The notes: a model not told the origin generated them from the letters alone. Counted from the stretch's first letter, positions 40,555 to 51,640 are shown. The stretch: 64,000 nucleotides of DNA from Acidobacteriaceae bacterium (GCA_003170825.1 PMYL01000013.1:20046-84045), one strand, 5' to 3'. Program-made: numbers and translations.

Positions 40555-40698
40555 GGACGGGCTTCAGCCCGTCCGTTGATGAAGCGAGAAGTCCGCGGCT
40601 TTAGCCGCTGAAGGAATGCAGAGTTTGGAAGGATTTTCCCTCAGGGGCTAAAGCCCCGGTTTCTCAAGCTGACTTCTCGTACGGGCTAAAGCCCGTAC
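40555..40698. repeat. Cluster of four short palindromic hairpins
   Basis: ggacgggct-tc-agcccgtcc; gcggct-tt-agccgc; ggggct-aa-agcccc; gtacgggct-aa-agcccgtac. Confidence 0.9.
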
Positions 40699-40777
40699 CC
40701 TTCAACACAACCAACCAAGCCGGCATGGGCCAGCAACCGCCTCCACCGCGAGCGACAAACGAGAGAGCAAGCAGAGT

Positions 40778-42382
40778 ATGGCCACCAGCGTTTTGTACCA
40801 GAGCATTGAGGCCCTGAGCCAGGAGAAGGGCATTGAACCCGGCATCGTTGTCGGCGCCGTCGAGGAGGCCATCGCCCTGGCCACGCGCAAGTTCTACAAG
40901 ACCCAGGAAAACATGCGCGGGGAGCTGAACAAGGAGACCGGCGAGATTTTGGCCTACATCTACAAGACGGTGGTGGCCGACGAGGAGCCCATCGAGGACC
41001 CGCTGAACCAGATCACGCTGACCGAGGCCAAGGAACTGGCGCCGGACGTGGAGGTGGGCAGCGAGATCCGGCTCTACCGCGACACTAGTCCCCTGGGCCG
41101 CATCGCCGCGCAACTGGCCAAGCAGGTCATCTTCCAGAAGGTGCGCGAGGCCGAGCGCGATACGGTCTTCAACGAGTACGCCCACCGCGAAAAGGAAGTG
41201 CTGAACGCGACCGTAAAGCGGATCGAGGGCCAGGACGTGATCTACGACCTGGGCAAGGCGGAAGCCCGCTGCCCCAAGCGCGAGCAGTCGCGGCTGGAGC
41301 AGTTCTCGATCGGCGAGCGCGTCCGCGTGGTTCTGCTCAAGGTGGACCGCGCCTCCAAGGGACCGCAGGTGGTCGTCTCTCGCGCCGCGCCGGAACTGGT
41401 GCAGAACCTGTTCCAGTCGGAAGTCCCTGAGATCTACGACAACACCGTGGTCATCCGCGCCATTGCTCGCGAGGCCGGCGAGCGCACCAAGATCGCCGTG
41501 CAGAGCCGCGACAAGGACGTTGACCCGGTGGGCGCCTGCGTGGGCATGAAGGGCATGCGCGTGCAATCCATCATCCGCGAACTGCGCGGCGAAAAGATCG
41601 ACATCATCGAGTTCAGCGACGAGATCACCACCTTCGCCGAGAAGGCGCTGCAGCCGGCCAAGGTCAGCCGCGTGTCGATTTCCGATCTTACCGACAAGCA
41701 ACTGGAAGTCATCGTGGACGACACGCAACTCTCCCTGGCCATCGGCAAGAAGGGCCAGAACGTACGCCTGGCGGCCAAGCTGCTGGGCTGGAAGATCGAC
41801 ATCAAGAGCGAAGAGGAGAAGCGCCAGGAGGTCGAGCAGCAGATGCAGGCCCTCTCCGGCGGTCCTTCCACGCCCATCGAGCAGGTCACCGCGCTGGGCG
41901 ACGGCATTATCCAGAAGCTGGTCACCGCCGGCATCACCACCGTCGAGGCCCTGGCCGACATGACCCCCGAGCAGCTCGAGGAGATTCCCGGCATCGGCGA
42001 AAAGACCCTCGAAAAAATCAGCATCGCCGTGCGCCACTACTTCGGCCACTTTGAAGAAGGCGAAGAAGGCCATGTGCCCGAGACCGCGGAAACAGAATCC
42101 GCGGAAGCGGCCGCCGGAGAAGAACCCGGCGAGGCGCTTCCGGGTGAGGCTGAGGTGGAGAACGCGCCCGCGATTGTGGCAAGTGCGGAAGCGGAGGCGG
42201 AAAACGCAGCCGTGGTTCTGGAAGAAGCGGAAAGCGTCAGTGCGGCTGAAACAGACACAGAGACACTCCCCGCGGCTGAAGCGGCAATTGAGAACGTCCC
42301 CGATGCCGATGAGTCGCCGGAAGCGAGCGAGACAGCAAGCGGAATTGAAGATGAGCAGGCGGCCAAAGAGGACGGCGCGTAA
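40778..42382 (+). CDS. nusA: Transcription termination/antitermination factor NusA
   Basis: S1 and KH domains (VGACVGMKGMRVQSIIRELRGEKIDIIEFSD), then helix-hairpin-helix and acidic tail. Confidence 0.96.
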   Translation: MATSVLYQSIEALSQEKGIEPGIVVGAVEEAIALATRKFYKTQENMRGELNKETGEILAYIYKTVVADEEPIEDPLNQITLTEAKELAPDVEVGSEIRLYRDTSPLGRIAAQLAKQVIFQKVREAERDTVFNEYAHREKEVLNATVKRIEGQDVIYDLGKAEARCPKREQSRLEQFSIGERVRVVLLKVDRASKGPQVVVSRAAPELVQNLFQSEVPEIYDNTVVIRAIAREAGERTKIAVQSRDKDVDPVGACVGMKGMRVQSIIRELRGEKIDIIEFSDEITTFAEKALQPAKVSRVSISDLTDKQLEVIVDDTQLSLAIGKKGQNVRLAAKLLGWKIDIKSEEEKRQEVEQQMQALSGGPSTPIEQVTALGDGIIQKLVTAGITTVEALADMTPEQLEEIPGIGEKTLEKISIAVRHYFGHFEEGEEGHVPETAETESAEAAAGEEPGEALPGEAEVENAPAIVASAEAEAENAAVVLEEAESVSAAETDTETLPAAEAAIENVPDADESPEASETASGIEDEQAAKEDGA

Positions 42383-42504
42383 CATGCGCCACACTCTTTA
42401 CGGTCAATCGGATAATGGTAATTCCATGAACGGCCATTGCCATGAGGTCGTCCGCCGCGGCGGACGACTAAGGGCTTTGGGCAGCACATTTTGAAAAGAG
42501 GCGG

Positions 42505-45500
42505 ATGAGTAAGGTTCGAATCAACGAACTCGCGCGCGAGATGGAAGTCAAGAGCAGCCAGGTTCTTGACATTTTGGCGGAACTCGGCCTGGCCGGCGGC
42601 AAGACCCATTCCAGCTCGCTGGAAGAACACGAGGCACAGAAGGTTCGCGCGCAATTCGAGCGCGGATCGCGGCCGAGCGGCCACGCCAGCGCCGCGCCGT
42701 CGCGCGCCCCACAGACCATTGCGCCCAAAATTGATCTCTCGCATATCTCCAAGCCCGGTGACGTGCTGAAGGCCATTCAGGCCAACAAGCAAAAAGAAGA
42801 GCAAGAGGCGCGCCAGATTCATGCGCCCGCGCGTCCGAAAGCCGCACCGGCCGAGCCTGCCAAACCCGCGCCTTCCGCGGCCGCGCCCGTCGCGCCTTCG
42901 CCGCACCCTGGCCGTCCGGAACCGCGCAAGGTTGTTCCTCAGCCGCGCCAGGCGCCGCCCATCGTCGCCGCCCCCCCCGCTCCGCCGGCCATTGCCTCCC
43001 GCCCACCGGCCGGTCCGGTGGTTGCCAAGGCACGGGTAGGCATTGTTGCCGCGCCGCGTCCGGCGGTCGTGGTGGCGCCGCCTCCTGTAGCCGTGGTGGT
43101 CAAGCCGCCAGTGGCCCCAGGCGTTGCATCCCCCCGCGAAGAGCAGCCGCAAGCAGGCAAGAAGCCAGCCGCCGCAATCAAACCGGCTGCCGCTCCGCCC
43201 GCACACTCCGTCGCCGCTCCTGCCGGCCCGCCTCCGGCCGCCGCTGCCGCGGCTGCGTCTTCCACCGTTGAGGTTGAGCCGGCTCCGCCTGCCTCAGAAG
43301 CCCTCACAGCCGCATCGGGGACAGACACGCCAGCCATCCCTGTTGCACCCGAACCCACGGCCACTGCCGCTCCAGCGCGTCGCACACAGGGCCATACGCA
43401 GACCGCATCGCCAACCCATGCGCTGCCCGCCCGCCGCATGGTCATGCCCCAAACCGGGCCCCGCCCGGTCTACAAGGCGCCCATCGTGGTTCCAACCGCC
43501 CCGGTAGAAGGCGCCGGAAACCAAGCCGCCGGCGCAGGCATTCGGCGCGGCCAGCCGATTTTCGACCGCCGGCCATCGGGCGGTCCCGGCAGCTATCCAC
43601 AACGCACGTCGGGAGCCCCCCCGGCGCCTGGCCAATTCCCCGGCGGACCGCGTCCCAAGCATCCTACCCGCACCACCCCAGGCGGCTACGCCGGACCCGG
43701 CGGCCCAACCGCCCCCGGCGCACGTCCCGGTTTTGGCGCGCGGCCTGGCTTTGGACCACCCCGTCCGGGTGGCTTCGGCGGCCCTCCCCGTCCCGGCGGC
43801 GCACCGCCAACCGGCGAAGCGCCCCGCCCGCAGCGTGCCCCATCCAGAGGCCGCGGCGGACGCCCGCAGTACCCCAAAACCAAAGAAGGCCCGATGAAGG
43901 GCTTTGTGCCGCCGCCGCGCTATGGCGGGGTGCAATACGGCGGTGAGCCGCTGCCTATCACGCGCGAAATCACCGTGACCGAGGGCATCAGCGTCAAGGA
44001 CCTGGCCGAAAAGCTCGAAATTCGCGCCAAGGACCTCATCGCCACGCTGCTGATGAGCGGTATCTTCGTTACCGTCAACCAGTCCCTCGACGCCGAGATG
44101 GTCAAGGACGTCGCCGCCAAGTTCGGCGCCGCCGCCACAGTCATCAGCTACGAAGAAGAGATCTCCAACCAGGCCATCGAGGAGGTCCTCGAAGCCGAGA
44201 ACACCGGCGAGCTCGAAGTTCCCCGTTCGCCTGTGGTCACGGTCATGGGCCACGTCGATCACGGCAAAACCTCGCTGCTCGACGCCATCCGCGAAACCGA
44301 CGTGGCGGCTGGCGAGGCCGGCGGCATTACCCAGCACATCGGCGCTTACAAGGTCAAGTTTGCCAAGGAAGGCTCACCCGCTTCCGGCCGCGAGATCGTC
44401 TTCCTCGATACGCCGGGCCATGAAGCCTTCACCCGCATGAGAGCCCGCGGCGCCAAGGTCACTGACATCGTGGTCATCGTGGTTGCCGCCGACGACGGCG
44501 TCATGCCCCAGACCCTCGAGGCCATCGACCACGCCAAGGCCGCCAACGTGCCCATCATCGTGGCCATCAACAAGATCGACAAGCCCGACGCCAACCCCGA
44601 GCGCGTCAAGAAGCAGCTCGCTGACCGCGGCCTGATTCCCGAGGAGTGGGCAGCCGGCGGCGAGGGCACGGTCTTCGTCGAAGTCTCCGCCAAGAAGCGC
44701 ATCCACCTCGACCTCTTGCTCGAAATGATCTGCCTGGTCTCCGACATTCGCGCCCCCAAGGCCACTCCAGGACGCAAGGCCGTGGGCGCCGTGCTCGAAG
44801 CCAAGCTGGACCGCGGCCGCGGCGCCGTGGCCACCATCCTCATCCAGGACGGCACCCTCCACCTCAACGACAGCTATATCGTCGGCAACACCTTCGGCAA
44901 GGTTCGCGCCATGTTCGACGACCGCGGACGTGCTCTCGAGGTTGCCGGCCCCTCGACCCCAGTCGAAGTCCTCGGCCTCGAATCCATGCCCGACTCCGGC
45001 GACACCTTCCTGGTCGTGGCCGACCGCGACAAGGCCAAGGGCATCGCCCAGTACCGCAAGATGAAGGAGCGCGACGCGCAACTCGCCAAGAGCTCCCGCG
45101 TCTCTCTCGAAGGCCTCGCCGAGCAGATTCGCACCGCCGGCGTCAAGGACCTTCCCCTCATCATCAAGGGCGACGTCACCGGCTCGGTCGAGGTGCTGGC
45201 CGACTCGCTGGTCCTCATGTCCACTGAGAAGGTGCGCGTCAAGGTTATCCACAGCGGCGTCGGTTCCATCACTGAGAGCGACGTCCTTCTGGCGACAGCC
45301 TCCAACACCATCATCATCGGCTTCAACGTCCGCCCTGAGCGCAAGGCCGCCGAACTGGCGCAGCAGGAGGGCGTCCAGATTCGCCTCCACTCCATCATCT
45401 ACGAGCTGCAGGACGAGATGCGCCTGGCCATGCTCGGCCTGCTCGAACCCGTCTTCAAGGAGAACTACCTGGGCCGCGCCGAGATCATCAACGTCTTCCG

Positions 45501-45780
45501 CATCCCCAAGGTCGGCGTCATCGCCGGCTGCCGTGTCCAGGACGGCGTCATCCGCCGCGATGCCGAGGTCAAAGTCATGCGCGGCGAAGAACAGCTCTTC
45601 AAGGGCAAGATCAACTCCCTCAAGCGCTTCAAGGACGACGCCCGCGAAGTCACCAACGGCATGGAATGCGGCATCGGCCTCTCCGGCTTCAGCGACCTAA
45701 AGGTAGGCGACCTGATCGAAGCCTTCTCCACCGAAAAACTAGCCGCCGACCTCGGCGCGCTCACCACCGCCAAGGCGTAA
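42505..45780 (+). CDS. infB: Translation initiation factor IF-2
   Basis: [67 protein letters not shown]. Confidence 0.97.
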   Translation: MSKVRINELAREMEVKSSQVLDILAELGLAGGKTHSSSLEEHEAQKVRAQFERGSRPSGHASAAPSRAPQTIAPKIDLSHISKPGDVLKAIQANKQKEEQEARQIHAPARPKAAPAEPAKPAPSAAAPVAPSPHPGRPEPRKVVPQPRQAPPIVAAPPAPPAIASRPPAGPVVAKARVGIVAAPRPAVVVAPPPVAVVVKPPVAPGVASPREEQPQAGKKPAAAIKPAAAPPAHSVAAPAGPPPAAAAAAASSTVEVEPAPPASEALTAASGTDTPAIPVAPEPTATAAPARRTQGHTQTASPTHALPARRMVMPQTGPRPVYKAPIVVPTAPVEGAGNQAAGAGIRRGQPIFDRRPSGGPGSYPQRTSGAPPAPGQFPGGPRPKHPTRTTPGGYAGPGGPTAPGARPGFGARPGFGPPRPGGFGGPPRPGGAPPTGEAPRPQRAPSRGRGGRPQYPKTKEGPMKGFVPPPRYGGVQYGGEPLPITREITVTEGISVKDLAEKLEIRAKDLIATLLMSGIFVTVNQSLDAEMVKDVAAKFGAAATVISYEEEISNQAIEEVLEAENTGELEVPRSPVVTVMGHVDHGKTSLLDAIRETDVAAGEAGGITQHIGAYKVKFAKEGSPASGREIVFLDTPGHEAFTRMRARGAKVTDIVVIVVAADDGVMPQTLEAIDHAKAANVPIIVAINKIDKPDANPERVKKQLADRGLIPEEWAAGGEGTVFVEVSAKKRIHLDLLLEMICLVSDIRAPKATPGRKAVGAVLEAKLDRGRGAVATILIQDGTLHLNDSYIVGNTFGKVRAMFDDRGRALEVAGPSTPVEVLGLESMPDSGDTFLVVADRDKAKGIAQYRKMKERDAQLAKSSRVSLEGLAEQIRTAGVKDLPLIIKGDVTGSVEVLADSLVLMSTEKVRVKVIHSGVGSITESDVLLATASNTIIIGFNVRPERKAAELAQQEGVQIRLHSIIYELQDEMRLAMLGLLEPVFKENYLGRAEIINVFRIPKVGVIAGCRVQDGVIRRDAEVKVMRGEEQLFKGKINSLKRFKDDAREVTNGMECGIGLSGFSDLKVGDLIEAFSTEKLAADLGALTTAKA

Positions 45781-45944
45781 CTCCCCTTAGCTTCAAGAAC
45801 CGACACGGCCTGCTTCTGATTCCGAGGAGCGGGCCGGTTCTCATTTGAACCTTCGATCGATCACCCCCAAAATGCCGGGTGCGGGTTCCCCAGGTCGAGA
45901 CCAGAGGAACCCAGCCTCCCACAATACTATCCCTGGTCTTTGCT

Positions 45945-46760
45945 CTAGCTGCCTGCAAGGGCTTCGACCGGTACAAATGCAGTCGAATGGGCTGGCGAAA
46001 TGGCCTCTCCTGAAATACTGGTGGGAATGGAAGGAATAAACTCTGGAAAGTTGTTATAAGTTCTTCCATCGAGGATCCGCCCGAATGCCGCCTTCCGTGT
46101 GCCACCCCATTGTTTGAAAAAGAATGGGACTCCATCTCGGCTACATTGATTCTGAATGGACCGAACCCAGGCGGGTTGCATGGGGCGCGCCCCAGGACCA
46201 CTTTCCCCGCCGACGATCACCCAAGCAATCCCGTTCAGATCAATCTCTCCAAGGTCTTCAAGCAAAGGTTCAATCGACAAAAACCGCACTGCTATGCGAG
46301 TCTTCTGTAGCTTGCGCAACCTCGGGAGTCCGTGCTTCCTGTTCTCAACGCTGACGCCCCACCAGATGTGCGGCTCGGCAGCAAAAGAACTCAATGGTCC
46401 CGATAGAAGCCGTGCCATGCGATCATGGCGTTTGGTCAAGATCTGAAAGATATGCCAGTTGGCCTCCCGCATGACTCGGGCGATTTGCAGAATGTAACTA
46501 TCCGGAATGGATTCGTGGAAAAGATCACTCATGGAATTGACAAATATCTTCCGTGGACTCTTCCAGCGAAGGGGCTCCGGGATCTTCTCCGGAACCAAGC
46601 GAACGTCGAATCCCTGTTCAAAGGGATGTCCTGGAACACCGCGAAATCGCTCCGCAAATCGTTCCGCATAACAATTTTTGCATCCGGGGCTGATCTTCGA
46701 GCAGCCGCGTACCGGATTCCACGTTGCGTCGGTCCATTCGATTGTTGTGCCAAGCGACAT
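45945..46760 (-). CDS. DUF5131 (phage Gp37/Gp68-like, three-Cys-motif) protein
   Basis: MSLGTTIEWTDATWNPVRGCSKISPGCKNCYAERFAERFRG...KIFVNSMSDLFHESIPDSYILQIARVMREANWHIFQILTKR. Confidence 0.9.
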   Translation of the reverse strand: MSLGTTIEWTDATWNPVRGCSKISPGCKNCYAERFAERFRGVPGHPFEQGFDVRLVPEKIPEPLRWKSPRKIFVNSMSDLFHESIPDSYILQIARVMREANWHIFQILTKRHDRMARLLSGPLSSFAAEPHIWWGVSVENRKHGLPRLRKLQKTRIAVRFLSIEPLLEDLGEIDLNGIAWVIVGGESGPGARPMQPAWVRSIQNQCSRDGVPFFFKQWGGTRKAAFGRILDGRTYNNFPEFIPSIPTSISGEAISPAHSTAFVPVEALAGS

Positions 46761-46769
46761 TTTGACCTC

Positions 46770-47603
46770 CTATTGGAACAGGCTGCTTTGCTTAGTCGAG
46801 TATTTCAGTACTTGCGCCCATAGCTTGAAGGCCGTCTCATTTTTGGAGAACATCGCCAGGTAGTATAAGGGAACTTTCTTATCGTGAGTCTTGACCTCCC
46901 TCATCTGGTGGAGAGGAGTTTCAAGGTAGCCAACCTCCGACATACTCTGAGCAAATTCTCTGGCAAGAAATTTGGCAAAATCTTCATGAATATCAGTTCG
47001 CAGATTCCAGCGTTCTCTCCATTTTGTATTTCCGATCATCCTGTCTATCTTGCTGTCCGGCAGGAGGTAGTGCGGGACATTGCGCTTTGCATCCATCTGG
47101 AGAGCCAATAGACAGAGGAAATCCACACCACTCGCGCATTTCGATATTCTCTTAAGATCATCAACATCGAAATCGCAGTCGAAGGGGTCGACAAGACACA
47201 ACGCGATAGATTTATTCGGAATCATTGAACAAATCTCATCGATATGCTCTTCAAATTTTCCGGCAATCAAGCGAGTATCATGCTTCGCATAATTCTTCTC
47301 CACCCGGGTCTTCAAAGCTGAAAATCGCTCCGGGTTGCTTTCGCAAAAGATGTAACGATTAAAAGGAGCATCTACCGATAAGGCGATCAGTGGCGATCCC
47401 AGAAGGATTTGGTTGCGCCCCTTGATTCGGCACAGGCCGCTCCCAGCGTAAAGGTCTACGTAGACCCTCGTCCACATGTTCTTCATCGACGACGAAAATA
47501 TCTGGCAATAGAGGCGAGTCAGATCGAACTTGTCCTCCGTCCATGGCCCAACTTCAGGTATAGGCAGCCCGTCGTCCTCGCCGTACAGCGTCTCGTTCTT
47601 CAT
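46770..47603 (-). CDS. tcmP: Three-Cys-motif partner protein TcmP
   Basis: Likely start MKNETLYGEDDGLPIPEVGPWTEDKFDLTRLYCQIFSSSMKNMWTRVYVDLYAGSGLCRI; 9 nt upstream of the DUF5131 gene. Confidence 0.85.
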   Translation of the reverse strand: MKNETLYGEDDGLPIPEVGPWTEDKFDLTRLYCQIFSSSMKNMWTRVYVDLYAGSGLCRIKGRNQILLGSPLIALSVDAPFNRYIFCESNPERFSALKTRVEKNYAKHDTRLIAGKFEEHIDEICSMIPNKSIALCLVDPFDCDFDVDDLKRISKCASGVDFLCLLALQMDAKRNVPHYLLPDSKIDRMIGNTKWRERWNLRTDIHEDFAKFLAREFAQSMSEVGYLETPLHQMREVKTHDKKVPLYYLAMFSKNETAFKLWAQVLKYSTKQSSLFQ

Positions 47604-47684
47604 GGGCAAAATCATACGCTCCAGGAGGGCGAACACAAAGAGAAAATATTGGCCGTGTATTCAGATGATACTGGCCGGGTGCCC

Positions 47685-47717
47685 CATCCTTCCGCAGCCT
47701 CATCGCGGAAGGATGGG
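47685..47717. repeat. Palindromic element upstream of tcmP
   Basis: ccatccttccgc-agcctcatc-gcggaaggatgg, perfect 12-bp arms. Confidence 0.85.
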
Positions 47718-47922
47718 AGACCCAAAATCTCAACCTGCATCCGTCCGCGCTTTCGTCCTTCCTGCCCCATTCGCCTTCTCCACAACCGGACCCGTAACCA
47801 GCACCGCCGGCTCCTGATCCGGAAAGGTTGCAATCAAGGTCAGGTGTGGCCCATGGCGCCGCCGCGCACCGCATCCCGGACAGCCGAGTGAGTCTGCGCC
47901 GCTCCAGCCGCCTTCCTGTTCC

Positions 47923-49722
47923 CTACAGCGGATACCTCTCCAACTGAATCGAGTGCCGGGCGACGGTGCGGCTCAGCCCCACGGCATCGGCCGGCGTGAA
48001 CCGCGCCAGCCGGCGCAGAATGGCCAGTTGGGTCCGCAGCAAGTCGCCCTCGCCGCAAGCCGCCAGCACCCGGCGTGCCGCCTGCTCAGCCAGGGCGATG
48101 GTCTCGTCAGCCAGCAGTCCCGTCATGGCCGCGGCGCCCTCAGCAGAGCCTTTGCCCGAAACGGCAAGTTTCCGCGCCCTCAGCAGCGCCGACTCCAACC
48201 CATAGACCTGCGTGATGATATCGGCCAAATCGGCCATGACTTCCTGCTCATCCTGGAGGGCCGTCATAAAGCGCTGGCTGGCCACTCCGGCGGCAAACAG
48301 CGCCATCTTCTTGGCCGCCGCCAGCACCTCGGCCTCCCGCGCCAGCAGCTCGCCCGCATCGGCCCCGGCATCGAAGGACGGCGGCTGCATCACCTCGTCC
48401 ATCAGCTTCTTGATGGCTCCCAGCAGCGGCAGTTGCCCGCTCAGCGCCCGCTTCATCAGCCACCCGGTAATAATCAACCTGTTGATTTCATTGGTCCCCT
48501 CAAAGATCCGGTTGATCCGCGCATCCCTATAGAACCGTTCCGCTGGATACTCCTCCACATACCCGTAGCCGCCCATGGTGGCGATCAGCTCGTCGGCCAC
48601 CAGGGTCAGCATCTCCGATCCGTAAACCTTGAGGATGGAGCACTCTACGGCATACTCCTCGATGCGCCGCTGGATCTCGCGCGGGGCATGCGCCTGCTCC
48701 GGAGTCAGTTGGGCCAGCGCCGCGTCGATCATCCCCACCGTGCGGTAGGCCATGCTTTCGGCCGCGTAAAGACGGGTCGCGCTTGAAGAAATCTTGCGCT
48801 GGATCAACCCGAACTCCGCGATCGGCTTGCCGAAAGCGTGGCGCTCCTTGGCGTAGCGGATCATGTGGCCCAGCGCGTGGCGGGCGCCGCCGATGCAGGC
48901 CACGCCCAGCTTGAACCGCCCTACATTCAATACGTTGAAGGCGATGTGGTGGCCCTTGCCGGCCTCGCCCAGCAGGTTGGCGGCGGGAATCCGGCAGCCG
49001 TCCAGCACCAGCGGGCAGGTGGAGGAGCCGTGAATCCCCAGCTTGTGCTCCTCTGCGCCCACGGTGAGGCCGGGCGTGTCCCGCTCGATCAGGAATGCGG
49101 AGAACTTCTCACCGTCGATCTTGGCGAAGACCGTGTACAGGCTGGCGATGCCGCAGTTGGTGATCCACATCTTTTCGCCGTTGAGGGTGTAGTAGCTGCC
49201 GTCGGCCGAGAGCGTAGCGCGGGCGCGGATGTTCATGGCGTCCGAGCCGGAACTGGCCTCCGAAAGCCCATAGCCGCCGATCCACTCGCCGCTGGCCAGC
49301 CTGGGCAGGTAGCGCTGCTTCTGCTCCTCAGTGCCGTACCAGACCAGCGGCAGCGTAGCAATGCCGATGTGTGCGCCAAAGGCCGTCGAGAAGCTGGCCA
49401 GCACCGCTAAGTGGTCTGTAACCAGCGTGGAGGTGGTCTTGTCCATCCCCATCCCGCCGTACTCCTCGGGAATATCGACCGAGGCAAACCCCAGCTCGCC
49501 GGCCTTGTGCAGCAGCGCCTGCATCACCCCCGGCTCCTTGGCCTCGATGGCCGCCGCGGCAGGCAGAATCTCCTCGCGGGCAAACTGGGCGGCGGTAGCG
49601 GCAATCTGGCGCTGCTCCTCGTTCAGGTCTTCGGGGGTAAAGACCTCGGCGGGAGTGCGGGTCTCGAGCAAAAAACTGCCGCCGGCGGCGGCGACGATGG
49701 GCGAAGCGGAAAGCGTGGACAT
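47923..49722 (-). CDS. Acyl-CoA dehydrogenase
   Basis: IPEEYGGMGMDKTTSTLV, GYGLSEASSGSDAMNIRARATL, FGKPIAEFGLIQRKI; likely start MSTLSASPIV. Confidence 0.95.
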   Translation of the reverse strand: MSTLSASPIVAAAGGSFLLETRTPAEVFTPEDLNEEQRQIAATAAQFAREEILPAAAAIEAKEPGVMQALLHKAGELGFASVDIPEEYGGMGMDKTTSTLVTDHLAVLASFSTAFGAHIGIATLPLVWYGTEEQKQRYLPRLASGEWIGGYGLSEASSGSDAMNIRARATLSADGSYYTLNGEKMWITNCGIASLYTVFAKIDGEKFSAFLIERDTPGLTVGAEEHKLGIHGSSTCPLVLDGCRIPAANLLGEAGKGHHIAFNVLNVGRFKLGVACIGGARHALGHMIRYAKERHAFGKPIAEFGLIQRKISSSATRLYAAESMAYRTVGMIDAALAQLTPEQAHAPREIQRRIEEYAVECSILKVYGSEMLTLVADELIATMGGYGYVEEYPAERFYRDARINRIFEGTNEINRLIITGWLMKRALSGQLPLLGAIKKLMDEVMQPPSFDAGADAGELLAREAEVLAAAKKMALFAAGVASQRFMTALQDEQEVMADLADIITQVYGLESALLRARKLAVSGKGSAEGAAAMTGLLADETIALAEQAARRVLAACGEGDLLRTQLAILRRLARFTPADAVGLSRTVARHSIQLERYPL

Positions 49723-49843
49723 AGAAGAACTTGCCTCCTGGGGCAATGCTCACATTACGCCAGAAACCTGAGCGGCGGCAACAGGCGGGACTTCGATCCG
49801 AACGAACCGGGGGTGCGGGCGCCATGCACGCTGTAAACGGCTG

Positions 49844-50476
49844 TCAGGGCGTTCCCACCGGCGCAGCTATGGCCGGTAACACGGGTTTGCCCGGACTGCT
49901 GAGTTGATCTTTTTGCAGGTCGCCAAGGAAGTTCAGTACAAGTTCCTCGACGACCTTGCCAAAGGCTTCTTCCGTGGTCATTGCGGGAATGCCTTCCGGG
50001 CCTTTAGCACGTCCGACCGTCGAATGAATCGCATGTTTATAGCCGGACTTAGTTATGGTCTTGCCCGCGATCGTGGCCGTGGCCTGCATTTCGTAGTAGT
50101 CGGTAACCGTAGAACCTTTTAAGAATAATGTGGACCCCGTAACGTATCCCTTTCTCCTGGCCTCGTCGAGGTCGGCAATATTGTTGACCACGACGGTGAG
50201 TTCGTCGGAACCGGGTTCACCGTCGGGAACAGGAATCGCAAACCCAGATGTTCTGATGACACGATCAACCTGTTGCATGAGTTCTTTGTCGATGCCTGGA
50301 AGGTGTTGCCCATTCCTTTGGAACTCCACCTTGAGTTTCAGCTTGTAAGGTTGCGCGGGCTTGACAATATCGCCGTATTTGACCTTTCCATAGCTAGGAT
50401 CAACGTAGGATTTTGTCGCTGCCGCATATCCTGCTCCACTGATGAGAAGCGCAAGAACGATTACAGTTCTCTTCAT
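49844..50476 (-). CDS. Exported hypothetical protein
   Basis: Signal peptide MKRTVIVLALLISGAGYAAATKSYVDPSYGKVKYGDIVKPAQPYKLKLKVEFQRNG. Confidence 0.7.
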   Translation of the reverse strand: MKRTVIVLALLISGAGYAAATKSYVDPSYGKVKYGDIVKPAQPYKLKLKVEFQRNGQHLPGIDKELMQQVDRVIRTSGFAIPVPDGEPGSDELTVVVNNIADLDEARRKGYVTGSTLFLKGSTVTDYYEMQATATIAGKTITKSGYKHAIHSTVGRAKGPEGIPAMTTEEAFGKVVEELVLNFLGDLQKDQLSSPGKPVLPAIAAPVGTP

Positions 50477-50815
50477 GAGTGCTCTCTCCTTCCACAAATT
50501 ACGTTAGGGCCTCAAAAATTCGGCATTGCGCGCATCGGCAAAACTTATCACCCCTATGCCTCGGGAAGGCTCAGCCGAGTTCCGTGATCCGGTTCCCCAG
50601 GCTATTCGACCGGATACATTCTAACGGACTGCGACTCAAAATTGTCAAGGATAGCAGCGCTTCCCCAGTACCCAACCGAGAGACGCCACACAGACAGGAA
50701 CAACGACCGCATAGCGCGCCAAACGCTAACAGTTCACGCTCGCTGGTCCCACTCCTTTGCGGAATATTTCGGCCTTGGCCATCTTTCTGTTATTCTGAAT
50801 ATCGGAGATTCTGAA

Positions 50816-51109
50816 ATGCAGACGGTTCTGATCGGCAAACGAGGTACGGTTGTGATTCCCGCCAAGATGCGCAAGCGCTACCGGCTGGACGAGGGAAGCC
50901 CGATGCTCATTGAAGAGCGCGAAGACGGCATTTTGATGCGTCCGGCGGCAACAACTCCCGTCGATGTAGAGATTTACACCCCTGAGAGGCTGGCCGAGTT
51001 CTTTCTGAACAATGTATTGACGAAAGAGGGCTATCTGGAAGCTCGCAGGGATGTGGAGCAGATGGGCATCAATCCGGATTCGATCGATCATATCCGGTGG
51101 CCTGAATGA
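50816..51109 (+). CDS. AbrB/SpoVT-type antitoxin
   Basis: MQTVLIGKRGTVVIPAKMRKRYRLDEGSPMLIEEREDGILMRP. Confidence 0.88.
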   Translation: MQTVLIGKRGTVVIPAKMRKRYRLDEGSPMLIEEREDGILMRPAATTPVDVEIYTPERLAEFFLNNVLTKEGYLEARRDVEQMGINPDSIDHIRWPE

Positions 51110-51534
51110 CCCCTGCTTATGGCCCAGCCACGACTTTGTTCCTGGATGCCAACGTGCTGATCTCCGCCGCATGGAAGGAAGGCAGTGAGATCGCACTGAT
51201 ATGGAAGATGGAGGGCGTCCGGCTGATCACATCGCATTATGTGATGGGCGAGGTTCAGCGCAACCTGCATCAGATGGGCCAGATCGAGCGGTTACGAGGC
51301 CTGATGCGATCCGTTCAAATCGTCTCCTTCGAAAAACTGCCCGATATCCCCGAAGCAGTTGCTCTGCCGGAAAAGGACCGCCCAGTCCTCGCTGGAGCGG
51401 TCCAGGCGCAAGCGGACCATCTGGTTTCAGGGGACAAGAGACACTTTGGCTCTTGGTACGGAAAGATCATTTGCGGCGTGCGGATCACGGCGCCAACTGA
51501 ATTGCTTACGGTCCTTCGGCTCCGTCTTCCCTAG
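51106..51534 (+). CDS. PIN-domain toxin (VapC-like)
   Basis: LFLDANVLISAAWKEGSEIALIWKMEGVRLITSHYVMGEVQRNL...; ATGA overlap with the antitoxin. Confidence 0.85.
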   Translation: MTPAYGPATTLFLDANVLISAAWKEGSEIALIWKMEGVRLITSHYVMGEVQRNLHQMGQIERLRGLMRSVQIVSFEKLPDIPEAVALPEKDRPVLAGAVQAQADHLVSGDKRHFGSWYGKIICGVRITAPTELLTVLRLRLP

Positions 51535-51640
51535 CCTCCATCGACTACAATTGCCGTTATCCGGACCATGGAGGCTCCCCCTGTTCGCCGCGCTTGTGAC
51601 CCGTCTGAATCCTGCCGCCAGCCTGTTGCACGGGTTGCCG

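Noticed and set aside
40664-42394. 576-aa minus-strand ORF
   Set aside because: Antisense to nusA.
43000-43900. Pro/Ala/Gly-rich tract in infB as a novel repeat domain
   Set aside because: Long low-complexity linkers between the N-terminal and G domains of IF-2 are common in GC-rich bacteria.
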